The notes below the pieces were generated by a model. The model ran no database searches, had not been told where the DNA came from, and worked only from the letters and a program-made list of their open reading frames with translations. From positions 186,001 through 250,000 of the forward strand of contig NZ_JAIWNB010000006.1 in assembly GCF_020215705.1 (NCBI RefSeq): a stretch of 64,000 nucleotides of DNA, written 5' to 3'. This DNA is from Nonomuraea aurantiaca (lineage in GTDB: Bacteria; Actinomycetota; Actinomycetes; Streptosporangiales; Streptosporangiaceae). Below, in pieces: positions 26,016 to 34,493 of this stretch. The translations under genes and the position numbers were made by a program. Positions within the stretch are counted from its first letter, which is position 1. Every line of letters starts with the position of its first letter.

Positions 26016-26851
26016 GTGAGCCATCTTCTGCGAAACGACCATGGCGCGCGCTCACGGCCGCATTCCGCCGACGTACCGGCCCCGGCCATGAGCGCCGCCC
26101 GGCGCTGGGCCGACCGGATGGCGACAGGCTGGAAGCGAGGGAAGAGCCGGCATGGCTGGTTGGATCACACGGTGCGTGCCCTGATCCGCTACGACAAGGC
26201 CGACGCCGCCCGACTAGCGGCCGCCCTCACCTACTACGCCTTCTTCGCCACCTTCGCCATGGCCCTGCTGGGGTTCGCAATCCTCAGCCGCCTCCTGGAC
26301 TATCCGGCGGCGCTGGCCGAGGTGCAGCGCTACCTGAGCGACACCTTCCCACGCCTGGACGTCCAAGCGCTTCGCAATGCCGGGGGAACGGCCGCCTGGG
26401 CGTGGTGGCCGGGCTCGGGGTGCTGCCCTCCCTGTCGCTCACCGTCGCCTTCGCCGCCGAGTGGGTGCTGACCTGGCTTGCGGTGAACACCGTGGGTGTG
26501 GACGCCGCCCCCGCCCGGTGGGTGCTGTCGGTGGCGGCCTTCGTGCTGGGCATCGGCATCAACACCTTACTGGCCATGGCGCTGCTGACCGCGCCACCAC
26601 GGCTGCGATTACCGCTACGCCGGGTGATCGCCCCGGCGCTCGTCATCACGATCGGCCTGGAGATCCTCAAGACCCTCGGCCAAGCCCTGCTCAACCTCAC
26701 CGCCGCCAACCCCGCCTACCAGGTCGTCACCGGAGCGGTGGCGATGCTGCTCTTCCTCAAGGCGCTCAACCAGCTCATCCTGTTCGCCACCGCGCTGGCG
26801 GCCACCAGCGCCACCGGCGAGGTCACCGACCTGGCCACCTCGCGACAGTGA
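26016..26851 (+). pseudogene. YihY/BrkB family membrane protein, frameshift and internal deletion
   Basis: The first part (ALIRYDKADAARLAAALTY, then YAFFATFAMALLGFAIL) is a typical YihY N-terminus and runs to ALRNAGGTAAWAW. The frame then shifts, and the second part from about 26402 (VVAGLGVLPSLSLTVAFAA) continues to a normal family C-terminus (LNQLILFATALAATS) ending at 26851. The normal segment between these points, around 60 residues, is missing. The gene is therefore shifted and internally deleted. Starts at GTG 26016 or ATG 26088 both lack a clear ribosome site. Confidence 0.78.
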
Positions 26852-26929
26852 CGATGACCCTCTACAACCAGGCTGCCATGACGGGGCAGGATGGTCGGGT
26901 GACCGATAAGCAGCAGGGTCGGCACAAGC

Positions 26930-27020
26930 GGGCGGACATTTCACCAAGGCCTACAAGGCGCGGATCCTCGCGGCCTTCGACGCCCTGCCGGAGGGCAGCC
27001 CCTGAGCGTGGCGCGCTGCT
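26930..27020 (+). pseudogene. Remnant of an IS3-type OrfA transposase
   Basis: One frame reads HFTKAYKARILAAFDALPEG followed by SP, and with a one-base shift ERGALL. This resembles the N-terminal region of IS3-family OrfA proteins. Nothing further of the element remains: the sequence runs into about 100 bases of unassigned DNA before the ISL3-type element. Confidence 0.45.
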
Positions 27021-27116
27021 GGGGAGTGTCCGGAGATCGGAGGTCGCTCGGGGGCGGAGAGGGCGTTCCTCCAGGTAGTCGTATTGCCGCTATCGGCCGC
27101 CGACCGCACTCCCACC

Positions 27117-27124
27117 GTTCACCG
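27117..27124. repeat. Left target-site duplication of the ISL3-type element
   Basis: GTTCACCG directly before the left terminal repeat, matching 28752-28759 exactly. Eight bases is the usual duplication of ISL3-family elements. Confidence 0.9.
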
Positions 27125-28751
27125 GGCTCTGTCCCGTAATCGGTGGTGGCGCTGCGTGATCCCTGCCAGGGTTGGCCGTGCTGAAGATCGGCGATCTTAC
27201 GAGTGTGGTGTTTGCGGGGCTGTCTTCCCTGGTCATCGAGGATGTAAGGGATGAGGACGACCTCATTCGGGTCATGGCCCGTACTCGCGACGAGCCGGTA
27301 CCGTGCCCGGTGTGTGGGGCGCTGACTGGTCGGGTGCACGGCTACGGCAGCCGGACGGTCACGGATGTCCCGGTCGACGGGCGGCGGGTGGTGGTGTCGC
27401 TACAGGTACGGCGTCTGGTCTGCCCGGCATGGGGGTGCCCTCGGCAGACGTTCCGTGAGCAGGTTCCGGGGCTGCTCGAGCGGTACCAGCGTCGAACGAG
27501 CAGGCTCACCGGTCAACTGGGCGCAGTGGTCAAGGAACTGGCCGGCCGGGCTGGTGCTCGGCTTTCGGCGGTCTTGGCCGTCACGATCTCGAGGTCCACA
27601 GCGCTGCGACTGCTGGTGCGGCTACCACTGCCACGGCTGCGGATCCCGCGGGTGCTGGGTGTCGATGACTTCGCGCTCAAGCGCCGCTACCGTTATGCCA
27701 CCATCCTGACCGACGCCGAGACTGGCGAGCGGATCGATGTCCTGCCCGGCCGCGGTGCCGATGTCCTGGAGACATGGCTGCGGTCCCACCCGGGGGTCGA
27801 GATTGTCTGCCGCGACGGGTCGGGCGCGTACGGTGAGGCGATTCGACGTGCCCTGCCGGAGGTGGTGCAGGTCGGGGACCGGTGGCACTTGTGGGCGAAT
27901 TTCTGCGACAAGACCCTCGCTGAGGTTCGGTCGCACAGCGCCTGCTGGGCCACGATCAACCCGCCTCGGCCCGCCGGCGTCCACGAACAGACCACCCGCG
28001 AGCGTTGGCAGCAGATCCACGACCTGCTGGACAAGGGCGTCGGCCTCCTGGAATGCGCCCGCCGGCTGAACTTGTCCCTCAACACCGTCAAGCGCTACGC
28101 CCGCACCCACAAGCCCGAGGTTTTGCGCCGCGCTCCGCGCTACCGGCCCACTCTCGTCGATCCTTACCGCGATCACCTGCGTGAACGGCGCGCCACCGAC
28201 CCAGCCGTTCCGGTCCAGCAGCTGTTCCGAGAGATCAAAGAGCTCGGCTACACCGGCAGCCTCAACCTGCTCTACCGCTACATCACCCAAGGTCGAGCCG
28301 AAGGGGAACGGCCCGTCATCACCCCGCGCCGCCTGGCACGCCTCCTGCTCACCCATCCCGACCGGCTACGCGATAGCGACACCCAACTGGTGCAGGAGCT
28401 CACAGCCGCCTGCTCCGAACTGACCGCACTCGCCCACCATGTCCGCAGCTTCGCCGAACTCCTCACCCCAGCCGCGGGCAACGACACCAAGCTCACCGCC
28501 TGGATCACCACCGTCCGCGCCGCTGACCTTCCCCACCTGCACGGCTTCGCCAACGGCCTCGAACTCGATCGCAACACCGTGAATGCTGCCCTCACCCTCC
28601 CGCACCACAACGGCCGAACAGAAGGCGTCAACACCCGCACGAAGAGGATCATGCGACAGATGCACGGCCGTGCCGGATTCGACCTTCTGCGCCACCGCAT
28701 CCTGCTGCAATGAAGATCACCCAGCGCCACCACCGATTACGGGACAGAGCC
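27125..28751 (+). mobile_element. Complete ISL3-family insertion sequence
   Basis: 1,627 bases. The terminal inverted repeats are perfect for 30 bases (27125-27154 and 28722-28751), start with GGCTCTGTCCCG, and continue after one mismatch for six more. They are flanked by eight-base direct repeats. The element contains one intact transposase. Perfect ends, duplication and reading frame indicate a recent, potentially active insertion. Confidence 0.95.
27172..28713 (+). CDS. ISL3-family transposase
   Basis: 513 residues. The N-terminal zinc finger (PCPVCGALTGRVHG, then RRLVCPAWGCPRQTF) is followed by a helix-turn-helix. The DDE catalytic domain has Asp in VLGVDDFALKRR, Asp in VCRDGSGAYGEA and Glu in NGRTEGVNTRTKRI. 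A second helix-turn-helix-like insert (ARRLNLSLNTVKRYARTH) makes it longer than the shortest family members. It starts with TTG at 27172; a GTG six bases further on is an alternative. Intact. Confidence 0.93.
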   Translation: MAVLKIGDLTSVVFAGLSSLVIEDVRDEDDLIRVMARTRDEPVPCPVCGALTGRVHGYGSRTVTDVPVDGRRVVVSLQVRRLVCPAWGCPRQTFREQVPGLLERYQRRTSRLTGQLGAVVKELAGRAGARLSAVLAVTISRSTALRLLVRLPLPRLRIPRVLGVDDFALKRRYRYATILTDAETGERIDVLPGRGADVLETWLRSHPGVEIVCRDGSGAYGEAIRRALPEVVQVGDRWHLWANFCDKTLAEVRSHSACWATINPPRPAGVHEQTTRERWQQIHDLLDKGVGLLECARRLNLSLNTVKRYARTHKPEVLRRAPRYRPTLVDPYRDHLRERRATDPAVPVQQLFREIKELGYTGSLNLLYRYITQGRAEGERPVITPRRLARLLLTHPDRLRDSDTQLVQELTAACSELTALAHHVRSFAELLTPAAGNDTKLTAWITTVRAADLPHLHGFANGLELDRNTVNAALTLPHHNGRTEGVNTRTKRIMRQMHGRAGFDLLRHRILLQ

Positions 28752-28759
28752 GTTCACCG
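28752..28759. repeat. Right target-site duplication of the ISL3-type element
   Basis: GTTCACCG immediately after the right terminal repeat, identical to the copy at 27117-27124. Confidence 0.9.
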
Positions 28760-28942
28760 GACAGGCCCCCAACTGAAGCGCTAAGTCACAGTGGCACAGA
28801 AGGTTTACCGAGGTCGATGGGGCAATTGTTACGATTGGGACACCTGGTACTCCAGATATAGCAGCGTTTTTCGTGACATAGCCGTTGCGGGCGCACCAGA
28901 ATGCGGGATCGACGCCGTATCTAGCAGGACCGGAGGGACAGG

Positions 28943-29719
28943 ATGCGCAGGCAACTCCAGGCACTCGTTTGCCTCGGAAGTCTGGCGGCATTGAGCATCC
29001 CCACGCCCGCCGCCCAGGCGGGGACCACGAAGGCCCCGTGCCGGGTCGTGGCCGCCAAGCCGTCCCTGTCCAAGGGCATGATCGTCGGCTCGGCCGGCCG
29101 GATCGGCTGCGACGCCAAGGCCACGCTCAGGGTCCGGATCGTCCGGGACGTGGCCGGTCGCGACCGTACGGTGAAGAGCGGTGCCAAGCTCGTGCTGAAC
29201 GGCCGGATCACCGTCCGCGCCGGCTGCGCGGCTCCGGGGCGCTACTACGTCGTGGCCATGGACTACCAGGGCAAGCCGAGCCGGTCACGGCCCGTGGCCC
29301 TGTCCTGCAAGGCGCGGACGCCGGCGAAGACCGGCACCGCCTCGGCCACCGAGGACCAGGTCGTCAGCCTCACCAACCAGGCGCGGGCCAAGAAGGGCTG
29401 CCGCCCGCTCACCCACGATCCCAAGCTCCACGCGGCGGCCGAGCGGCATTCCGCGGACATGGCCGCCCACGACTACTTCGACCACGACTCCGAGAACGGC
29501 CGGACCCCGGGTGACCGCATAGCGACGGCCGGCTTCGCGCCGGTCAGCACCTGGGGCGAGAACATCGCCATGGGCCAGCCGACGGGCGCCTCGGTCGTCC
29601 GAGCCTGGCTCGACAGCCCCGGTCACCGCGCCAACATCATGAACTGCTCCTTCACCCATATCGGCGTCGGCCAGTCCACGAAGGGCCCCTACTGGACCCA
29701 GGACTTCGCCGCCCACTAG
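28943..29719 (+). CDS. Secreted CAP (SCP-like) domain protein
   Basis: 258 residues with a Sec signal peptide (RRQLQALVCLGSLAALSIP, cleavage near AAQAG). An N-terminal cysteine-containing beta-like region (to about residue 125) precedes the CAP domain. The CAP signatures are VVSLTNQARAKKGCRPL, AAERHSADMAAHDYFDH, STWGENIAMG and the motif WLDSPGHRANIMN. CAP proteins are extracellular; bacterial roles are mostly unknown. The element-free 190 bases upstream are AT-richer than average and probably hold its promoter. Confidence 0.9.
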   Translation: MRRQLQALVCLGSLAALSIPTPAAQAGTTKAPCRVVAAKPSLSKGMIVGSAGRIGCDAKATLRVRIVRDVAGRDRTVKSGAKLVLNGRITVRAGCAAPGRYYVVAMDYQGKPSRSRPVALSCKARTPAKTGTASATEDQVVSLTNQARAKKGCRPLTHDPKLHAAAERHSADMAAHDYFDHDSENGRTPGDRIATAGFAPVSTWGENIAMGQPTGASVVRAWLDSPGHRANIMNCSFTHIGVGQSTKGPYWTQDFAAH

Positions 29720-29812
29720 ACCGCAGAACCCCACCCAGCCAGGGAGCGTCGGGCCTCCACCAGGCGCGCCACCGCGCCGGTTCCCACCGCAACGCCACGG
29801 CGCTCCCATCCG

Positions 29813-29868
29813 GCGGGCCCGGTCGCGCCTCCCCCCGCACAGCGGACCGCGACCGGGCCCGCACCCTT
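29813..29868 (+). terminator. Strong hairpin terminator after the CAP gene
   Basis: A 15-base perfect stem, GCGGGCCCGGTCGCG (29813-29827) with its complement at 29848-29862, followed by ACCCTTTT. The loop is about 20 bases. Confidence 0.8.
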
Positions 29869-29914
29869 TTACGGGGAATGACCCTCTGCGAGGCAACCGA
29901 GCTGTGGGGATCTC

Positions 29915-30313
29915 ATGCACTGGCACGCGTACACGTGGGTGGGCAACGGCGAGGAGCGCGAACGGGAGGATGAGCGGCGTCCGGGCTCGCCCGAGTTCGC
30001 CGGTTCACTCCTTCCGCCGATGCGCACCGGCGACTGGCTGGCCAGACCGGCCTCCCGGATCCGCGCCAGCTTCGACGACCCAGGGCGGGCGGTGAAGTGG
30101 CTGGCCATGCAGTACGCACAGATCAGGGACGCGTTCCCGCGTCCGGACCGGATCGGGCTGACGGCCCGGCTCGACGGCGCGGCGGACGCGCTGCCCCGCG
30201 GGGTGGACGTCCAGTGGGGCGAGTGGCTGACCGGAGGCAGGTTCGCCACGATCAGCGTGATCTGCTGCCCGAACCGGCACACTACGCACCCCTGCCCCAT
30301 CCGCCGCCCCTGA
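29915..30313 (+). CDS. Hypothetical protein, 132 residues
   Basis: Starts MHWHAYTWVGNGEE. An acidic/basic stretch (REREDERRPG) is followed by a compact region (AVKWLAMQYAQIRDAFPRP, then LDGAADALPRGVDVQWGEW and FATISVICCPN). Aromatic residues at regular intervals and codon bias support a real gene. No family is recognised. It lies convergent with the ABC permease genes. Confidence 0.6.
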   Translation: MHWHAYTWVGNGEEREREDERRPGSPEFAGSLLPPMRTGDWLARPASRIRASFDDPGRAVKWLAMQYAQIRDAFPRPDRIGLTARLDGAADALPRGVDVQWGEWLTGGRFATISVICCPNRHTTHPCPIRRP

Positions 30314-30328
30314 CCTCGCGGGCGCGGG

Positions 30329-31108
30329 TCAGTCGCGGTTGTCCGAGAAGCGGGCCAGGACCAGGGACTCGACGACGCCCACGACCGCGTACGCCAGGAT
30401 CGACACAGCGGTGACCACCACGATGTCCGCCCACACCTCGTCATACCGGAACCCGCCGATGGCCCGCAGGATCCCGGCGCCGATCCCCTGCCCGGTCGCC
30501 AGCCACTCGGCGATCAGCGCGCCGATGATCGAGGCGGGCACGGAGATCCGCGCGGAGGCGAACACCGAGGGCATCGCCGTCGGCACGGCCACCTTGCGCA
30601 GCACGGTCAGCCGCCCGCCCCCGTACGCCATGATCAGGTCGGTGGCCTGCGGCGAGGCGGAGCGCAGCCCGAAGGCGACGTTGACCAGGGCGGGGAAGAA
30701 CACCACGATGCCGCCGATGACCGCGACGCCGACCAGCTCGCGGCCGAAGACGAGCGTGATCAGCGGCGTCATCACCACGAGCGGCACCGAGCGCAGCAAC
30801 ATCGCGACCGGCATGAACGTCTGCTCGACGGTCCTGAACAGCACGAACGCCATCGCCACGACCACCGCCGCGACCATCCCGCTGACGAAGCCGATGGCCG
30901 CGTCCCTGATCGTGATGCCCAGGGCGGCGAAGACCGCGTCGCGATGGGCCGGGGAGGAGCCGAACAGGTACTCCCAGACCTGCGGGGGACGCTTGCCCAC
31001 CAGCGGGCTGATGCCGAACGCCTCCAGGGACAGCCACCAGATCGCCACCACGATGACCACGGAGGGCAGCAGCGGGCCGACGACGCGCAACACGATGCGG
31101 CCGATCAT
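30329..31108 (-). CDS. ABC transporter permease (NitT/TauT/SsuC type), second permease
   Basis: 259 residues from the ATG at 31108. About six helices are seen, with the inner-membrane-component motif EAA-like loop (ATDLIMAYGGGRLTVLRKV, PTAMPSVFASARIS). It belongs to the importer class for taurine, nitrate, riboflavin precursors and pyrimidines. The start overlaps the stop of the first permease (TGATG). It is the last gene of an ATPase-permease-permease operon with no binding-protein gene beside it. Confidence 0.88.
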   Translation of the reverse strand: MIGRIVLRVVGPLLPSVVIVVAIWWLSLEAFGISPLVGKRPPQVWEYLFGSSPAHRDAVFAALGITIRDAAIGFVSGMVAAVVVAMAFVLFRTVEQTFMPVAMLLRSVPLVVMTPLITLVFGRELVGVAVIGGIVVFFPALVNVAFGLRSASPQATDLIMAYGGGRLTVLRKVAVPTAMPSVFASARISVPASIIGALIAEWLATGQGIGAGILRAIGGFRYDEVWADIVVVTAVSILAYAVVGVVESLVLARFSDNRD

Positions 31109-31863
31109 CAGGAGGACCTCGCTCTGCCGTACGACCAGGGTGTCACCACGCGGGCGACCAGCGCGACGATCGCGTAGCCGAGGCCCGCGACCAGGCCGGC
31201 CACGAGTGCCAGCCCCCACGTGCGAGGGACCTGGAACTGCTGCTGGGAGATCATCCGGGAGACGCCGAGGCCCTGGTCGTTGCTGCCGAGGTACTCGCCG
31301 ATGATCGCGCCCAGCAGGGCGCCGGGGGCCGAGATCTTCAGCCCGGCGAACGTGCTCGGCAGCGCCGCGATGATCTGGACGTACCGCAGCTTGGCCAGGC
31401 GGCCGCCGCCGTACACCGCGATGAGGTCGAGGCTGGTCCGGTCGGCGGAGCGCAGCCCGAGCAGCGCGCCGATGAGCGTGGTGAAGAAGACGGAGACGGC
31501 CGCCAGGAACACCACGGCGGCCTCACCGCCGAAGACGACCAGGACGATCGGGCCGATGGCCAGCAGCGGGATGCAGTAGCTGATCACCGCGAGCTGGGTC
31601 GCCACCGCCTCCAGGCGCGGGACGAGCAGGACGAGCAGCGCCACCCCGATGGCCAGGCCGTTGCCCCAGAGGAAGCCCTGGAGCGCGGCGCTGACGGTGG
31701 CCGTCGTGTTGGGGCCGTAGAAGCCCCAGCCGTCGTGGCCCATCCCGGCCAGGACCGCCCACGGCGTCGGGACCGCGCCGCCGTCCGCGAAGACCGTCAC
31801 GGCGAGCAGCCACCACAGGGCGATCAGCACGACGACGCCGAGCAGGCCGTGGATCCGCTTCAT
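31108..31863 (-). CDS. ABC transporter permease (NitT/TauT/SsuC type), first permease
   Basis: 251 residues starting [19 protein letters not shown]. The membrane-component motif is [19 protein letters not shown] then [12 protein letters not shown]. It is homologous to the second permease, so the transporter is probably a heterodimer in the membrane. Its ATG overlaps the stop of the ATPase gene (ATGA). Confidence 0.88.
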   Translation of the reverse strand: MKRIHGLLGVVVLIALWWLLAVTVFADGGAVPTPWAVLAGMGHDGWGFYGPNTTATVSAALQGFLWGNGLAIGVALLVLLVPRLEAVATQLAVISYCIPLLAIGPIVLVVFGGEAAVVFLAAVSVFFTTLIGALLGLRSADRTSLDLIAVYGGGRLAKLRYVQIIAALPSTFAGLKISAPGALLGAIIGEYLGSNDQGLGVSRMISQQQFQVPRTWGLALVAGLVAGLGYAIVALVARVVTPWSYGRARSS

Positions 31864-32612
31864 GAGCCGTGCCCGAAGAGCAGGTCGCTGAGGTGGTCGT
31901 GGATGGCGTGGAATTCCGGTGTACGCATCATCTCGGGCACCCGGGGACGCGGCAGGTCGATCTCCACCATCTCCACGATCCGGCCCGGGCGCGGGCTCAT
32001 GACGGCCACCACGTCCGACAGGAAGATCGCCTCGCCGATGCCGTGGGTGACCATCAGCGTGGTGGCCGGCTTCTCGGTCCAGATGCGCAGGAGTTCCAGG
32101 TTGAGCCGCTGGCGGGTCATGTCGTCCAGGGCCCCGAACGGCTCGTCGAGCAGCAGCACGCTGGGCTTGACCACCAGCGCGCGGGCGATCGACACGCGCT
32201 GCCGCATGCCGCCCGACAGCTCGGCGGGCCGTGCCTTCTCGAAGCCCTGCAGGCCGACCAGCTTGATCAGGTCGTCGATCACGCCGGGCTCGGGCTTGAT
32301 CCCCGCGACCTCCAGCGGCAGCCGGATGTTGGCCGCGACGCTGCGCCAGGCCAGCAGCGCCGAGTCCTGGAAGGCGATGCCGAGGTGGTGGCTCCTGCGG
32401 AGCTCCTCGGGGGCCTCGCCGTTCACCCGGATCTCGCCGGCGGTGGGCTTTTCGAGCCCGGCCAGGATGCGCAGCACGGTCGACTTGCCGCAGCCCGAGG
32501 GGCCGAGCAGGGACAGGAAGGAGCCTTTCGGCGTCTCCAGGTCGACCTTCTCGACCGCGGTCAGCCCGCTGCCGAACGTCTTGCTCAGCCCCGTGATGCC
32601 GATGCCGGTCAT
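31860..32612 (-). CDS. ABC transporter ATP-binding protein (SsuB/TauB/NrtD type)
   Basis: 250 residues. Walker A is [11 protein letters not shown], the Q-loop is [14 protein letters not shown], the signature is [15 protein letters not shown], Walker B is [12 protein letters not shown], and the His-switch is MVTHGIGEA. It energises the two downstream permeases. The ATG at 32612 starts a complete domain ([14 protein letters not shown]). However, the DNA directly upstream is the inside of an amidohydrolase fragment on the other strand, so its native promoter, ribosome site and any upstream partner gene have been lost or displaced. Confidence 0.92.
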   Translation of the reverse strand: MTGIGITGLSKTFGSGLTAVEKVDLETPKGSFLSLLGPSGCGKSTVLRILAGLEKPTAGEIRVNGEAPEELRRSHHLGIAFQDSALLAWRSVAANIRLPLEVAGIKPEPGVIDDLIKLVGLQGFEKARPAELSGGMRQRVSIARALVVKPSVLLLDEPFGALDDMTRQRLNLELLRIWTEKPATTLMVTHGIGEAIFLSDVVAVMSPRPGRIVEMVEIDLPRPRVPEMMRTPEFHAIHDHLSDLLFGHGS

Positions 32613-33240
32613 GAGCGGCTGGCGCAACTACACGCGCGACGAGATCAGGGCCGTCGTCGACGAGGCGCACGCGCTCGGCATGCTGGTGGCCTCCCACGCC
32701 CACTCCGAGGAGGGCATCCGCGTCGCCGTCGAGGAGCGCGTCGACTCGATCGAGCACGGCACGCTGCTGAGCGGGGATCTCGCCGAGGTACTCGCGGCGC
32801 GCCGCACGCCCGTCGCGCCGACGCTGCTGATCAACGAGGCCATCGCCGAAGGCCGGGTCCCGGTCACCGCGGAGTCGATGGCCAAGGCCGCCGAGCTCGT
32901 GGCCACGCGCAACGTGCTGCTCGCCGAGGCGGCGCGGCTGGGTGTCCGCTTCGTTCTGGGCACCGATGCCAACGGGCACCACGTCCAGTTCGGCGACCAG
33001 CTCGCCGAGGTGGTCCACATGACCGAGATCCTGGGCATGTCCGCTTCTGAGGCACTGCGCGCCGCGACCTCGGACGCCGCCGACTCGATCGGCGTGCCGG
33101 TGGGCCGGATCGAGCCCGGCCTCGGGGCCGACTTCATCGTGCTGCGCGGGCGCCCGTGGGAGCAGATCACGGACCTGGCCGTGGCGAACATCGTCGCCGT
33201 GGTCTCACGAGGACGTCTCGTCGCGGGCGAGCTACCCTGA
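32611..33240 (+). pseudogene. 5'-truncated metal-dependent amidohydrolase
   Basis: The readable 209 residues begin [19 protein letters not shown] and contain the C-terminal half of the imidazolonepropionase-like amidohydrolase fold: LVASHAHSEEGIR, VDSIEHGTLL, VRFVLGTDANGH, LGMSASEALRAATSDAA and the C-terminal strand ADFIVLRGRPW. The N-terminal half, with the HxH metal ligands, is absent. The break coincides with the start codon of the divergent ABC ATPase gene. A rearrangement joined the two. The fragment cannot be a complete enzyme. Confidence 0.8.
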
Positions 33241-33241
33241 C

Positions 33242-33283
33242 CCGTCCGAAGGGGCCCCTTCAGGCAGGGTCCCCTTCGGACGG
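33242..33283. terminator. Hairpin between convergent amidohydrolase remnant and pucR
   Basis: A 13-base perfect stem, CCGTCCGAAGGGG (33242-33254) with CCCCTTCGGACGG (33271-33283). The right arm lies inside the last pucR codons. There is no T run. It would terminate both convergent genes. Confidence 0.6.
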
Positions 33284-34405
33284 CTGAGCCGACCTGAGGG
33301 CCAGATAGAGGTCCGTACGGTCGCGCATCGACGACATCCGCCGCCCGGTCAGCTCCTCGATCCGCTGCATGCGGTAGCGCAGCGTGTTGACGTGCACGTA
33401 CAGCTCGTCGGCCGTCCGCTGCCAAGAGCCGCACGTCTCCAGGAAGACGTCGAGCGTGCGCAGCAGCTCGGAGCCGTGCCGCGCGTCGTACTCGATGATC
33501 GGCCCGAGCAGGTGCTCCCTGAACGAGCGCCGCACGCTCACGGGCAGTTGGGCGAGCAGGAGTTCGTGGCTGTCCACGTCGGCGACCGACATGACCGACA
33601 CCGGCCCCTCGCCGTAGCGGGCCGACTCCATGCCCCGCCGCGCGGTCTCCAGCGCCTCGCCGAGCTGCGACACGCTGGCGGTCGCGTCGCTGATCCCGGC
33701 CGCCACCCGCATGCCCGGCCGGTCGGTCACCAGCGCGCGCAACTCGTCGGTCAGCGCCTGGCGCGAGACCTTGCCGTTGACGAGCACGATCCCCTCGTCG
33801 GACCGCCCGCCGACGACCAGCTGCCGACCTCTCCTGGCCAGCGCGTACATGAGGGCGGGCACGTCGTCGTCGTCCGACCCACCCATCCTGGCCACCACCA
33901 TGGCCGTGGTCGGCAGCCCCGGGTCGGCCCCGAGCAGCCGCAGGTGGGCCGACACCTCGCCGGGCGCGATCCGCTGCGTGCCCAGGAGGTCGAGCAGCGT
34001 CTGCGCCCGGGCCCGCTCGTCCCTGCGCCGCTCGGCCGCGAACGCCTCCTCGATCACCACCTCGGTGATCGCGCCGAACGGCTGGTCGGGCGCGGCCAGG
34101 AGCAGCGGCAACCGGCGGCGCTCGCACGCCTTGACCAGCGCTTCCGGAAGCTCCCCCAGCACGACCAGCCCGACGATCAACCCCGCGGCGTCGCTCGTCC
34201 ACAGCGCGTCGGCGAACGTCTCGCAGTCGGACGGCTGGGTGTACCAGACACCGCTGGTCAGGACCAGGTCGCCGGGGCGCAGGTAGCGCCGCGGGTCGGG
34301 CAGATCCGTCGGATAGGCACGCCTGACCTCCCTGCCGAGCCCGTCATGTCCGGTCACCGGCACGAGGCTCAGGTCGTCACGCGCCACCAGATCCGCCAGC
34401 CGCAT
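33260..34405 (-). CDS. PucR-family transcriptional regulator
   Basis: 381 residues from the ATG at 34405. An N-terminal PucR ligand-type domain (RRYLRPGDLVLTSGVWYTQP) is followed by a GGDEF-like middle region. The C-terminal helix-turn-helix is HTH_30-type (LDVFLETCGSWQRTADELY, HVNTLRYRMQRIEELTG). PucR regulators control purine, amino acid and other catabolic or uptake genes. It is divergent from adenine deaminase with 88 bases between the starts, making that gene its likely target. Confidence 0.9.
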   Translation of the reverse strand: MRLADLVARDDLSLVPVTGHDGLGREVRRAYPTDLPDPRRYLRPGDLVLTSGVWYTQPSDCETFADALWTSDAAGLIVGLVVLGELPEALVKACERRRLPLLLAAPDQPFGAITEVVIEEAFAAERRRDERARAQTLLDLLGTQRIAPGEVSAHLRLLGADPGLPTTAMVVARMGGSDDDDVPALMYALARRGRQLVVGGRSDEGIVLVNGKVSRQALTDELRALVTDRPGMRVAAGISDATASVSQLGEALETARRGMESARYGEGPVSVMSVADVDSHELLLAQLPVSVRRSFREHLLGPIIEYDARHGSELLRTLDVFLETCGSWQRTADELYVHVNTLRYRMQRIEELTGRRMSSMRDRTDLYLALRSAQPSEGDPA

Positions 34406-34493
34406 GAATCTGATGTTATGCCAGGTCATTGGGCGAGAGTTCGGAGGTTCGCACGATACCGTGGCCGGTGTCCTGTCAGGTTTACTCGATCAC

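Noticed and set aside
11413..27020. All broken genes explained as sequencing errors
   Set aside because: Lesions are concentrated here and include large deletions and truncations at gene junctions, which base-calling errors do not cause. Single frameshifts could still be errors.
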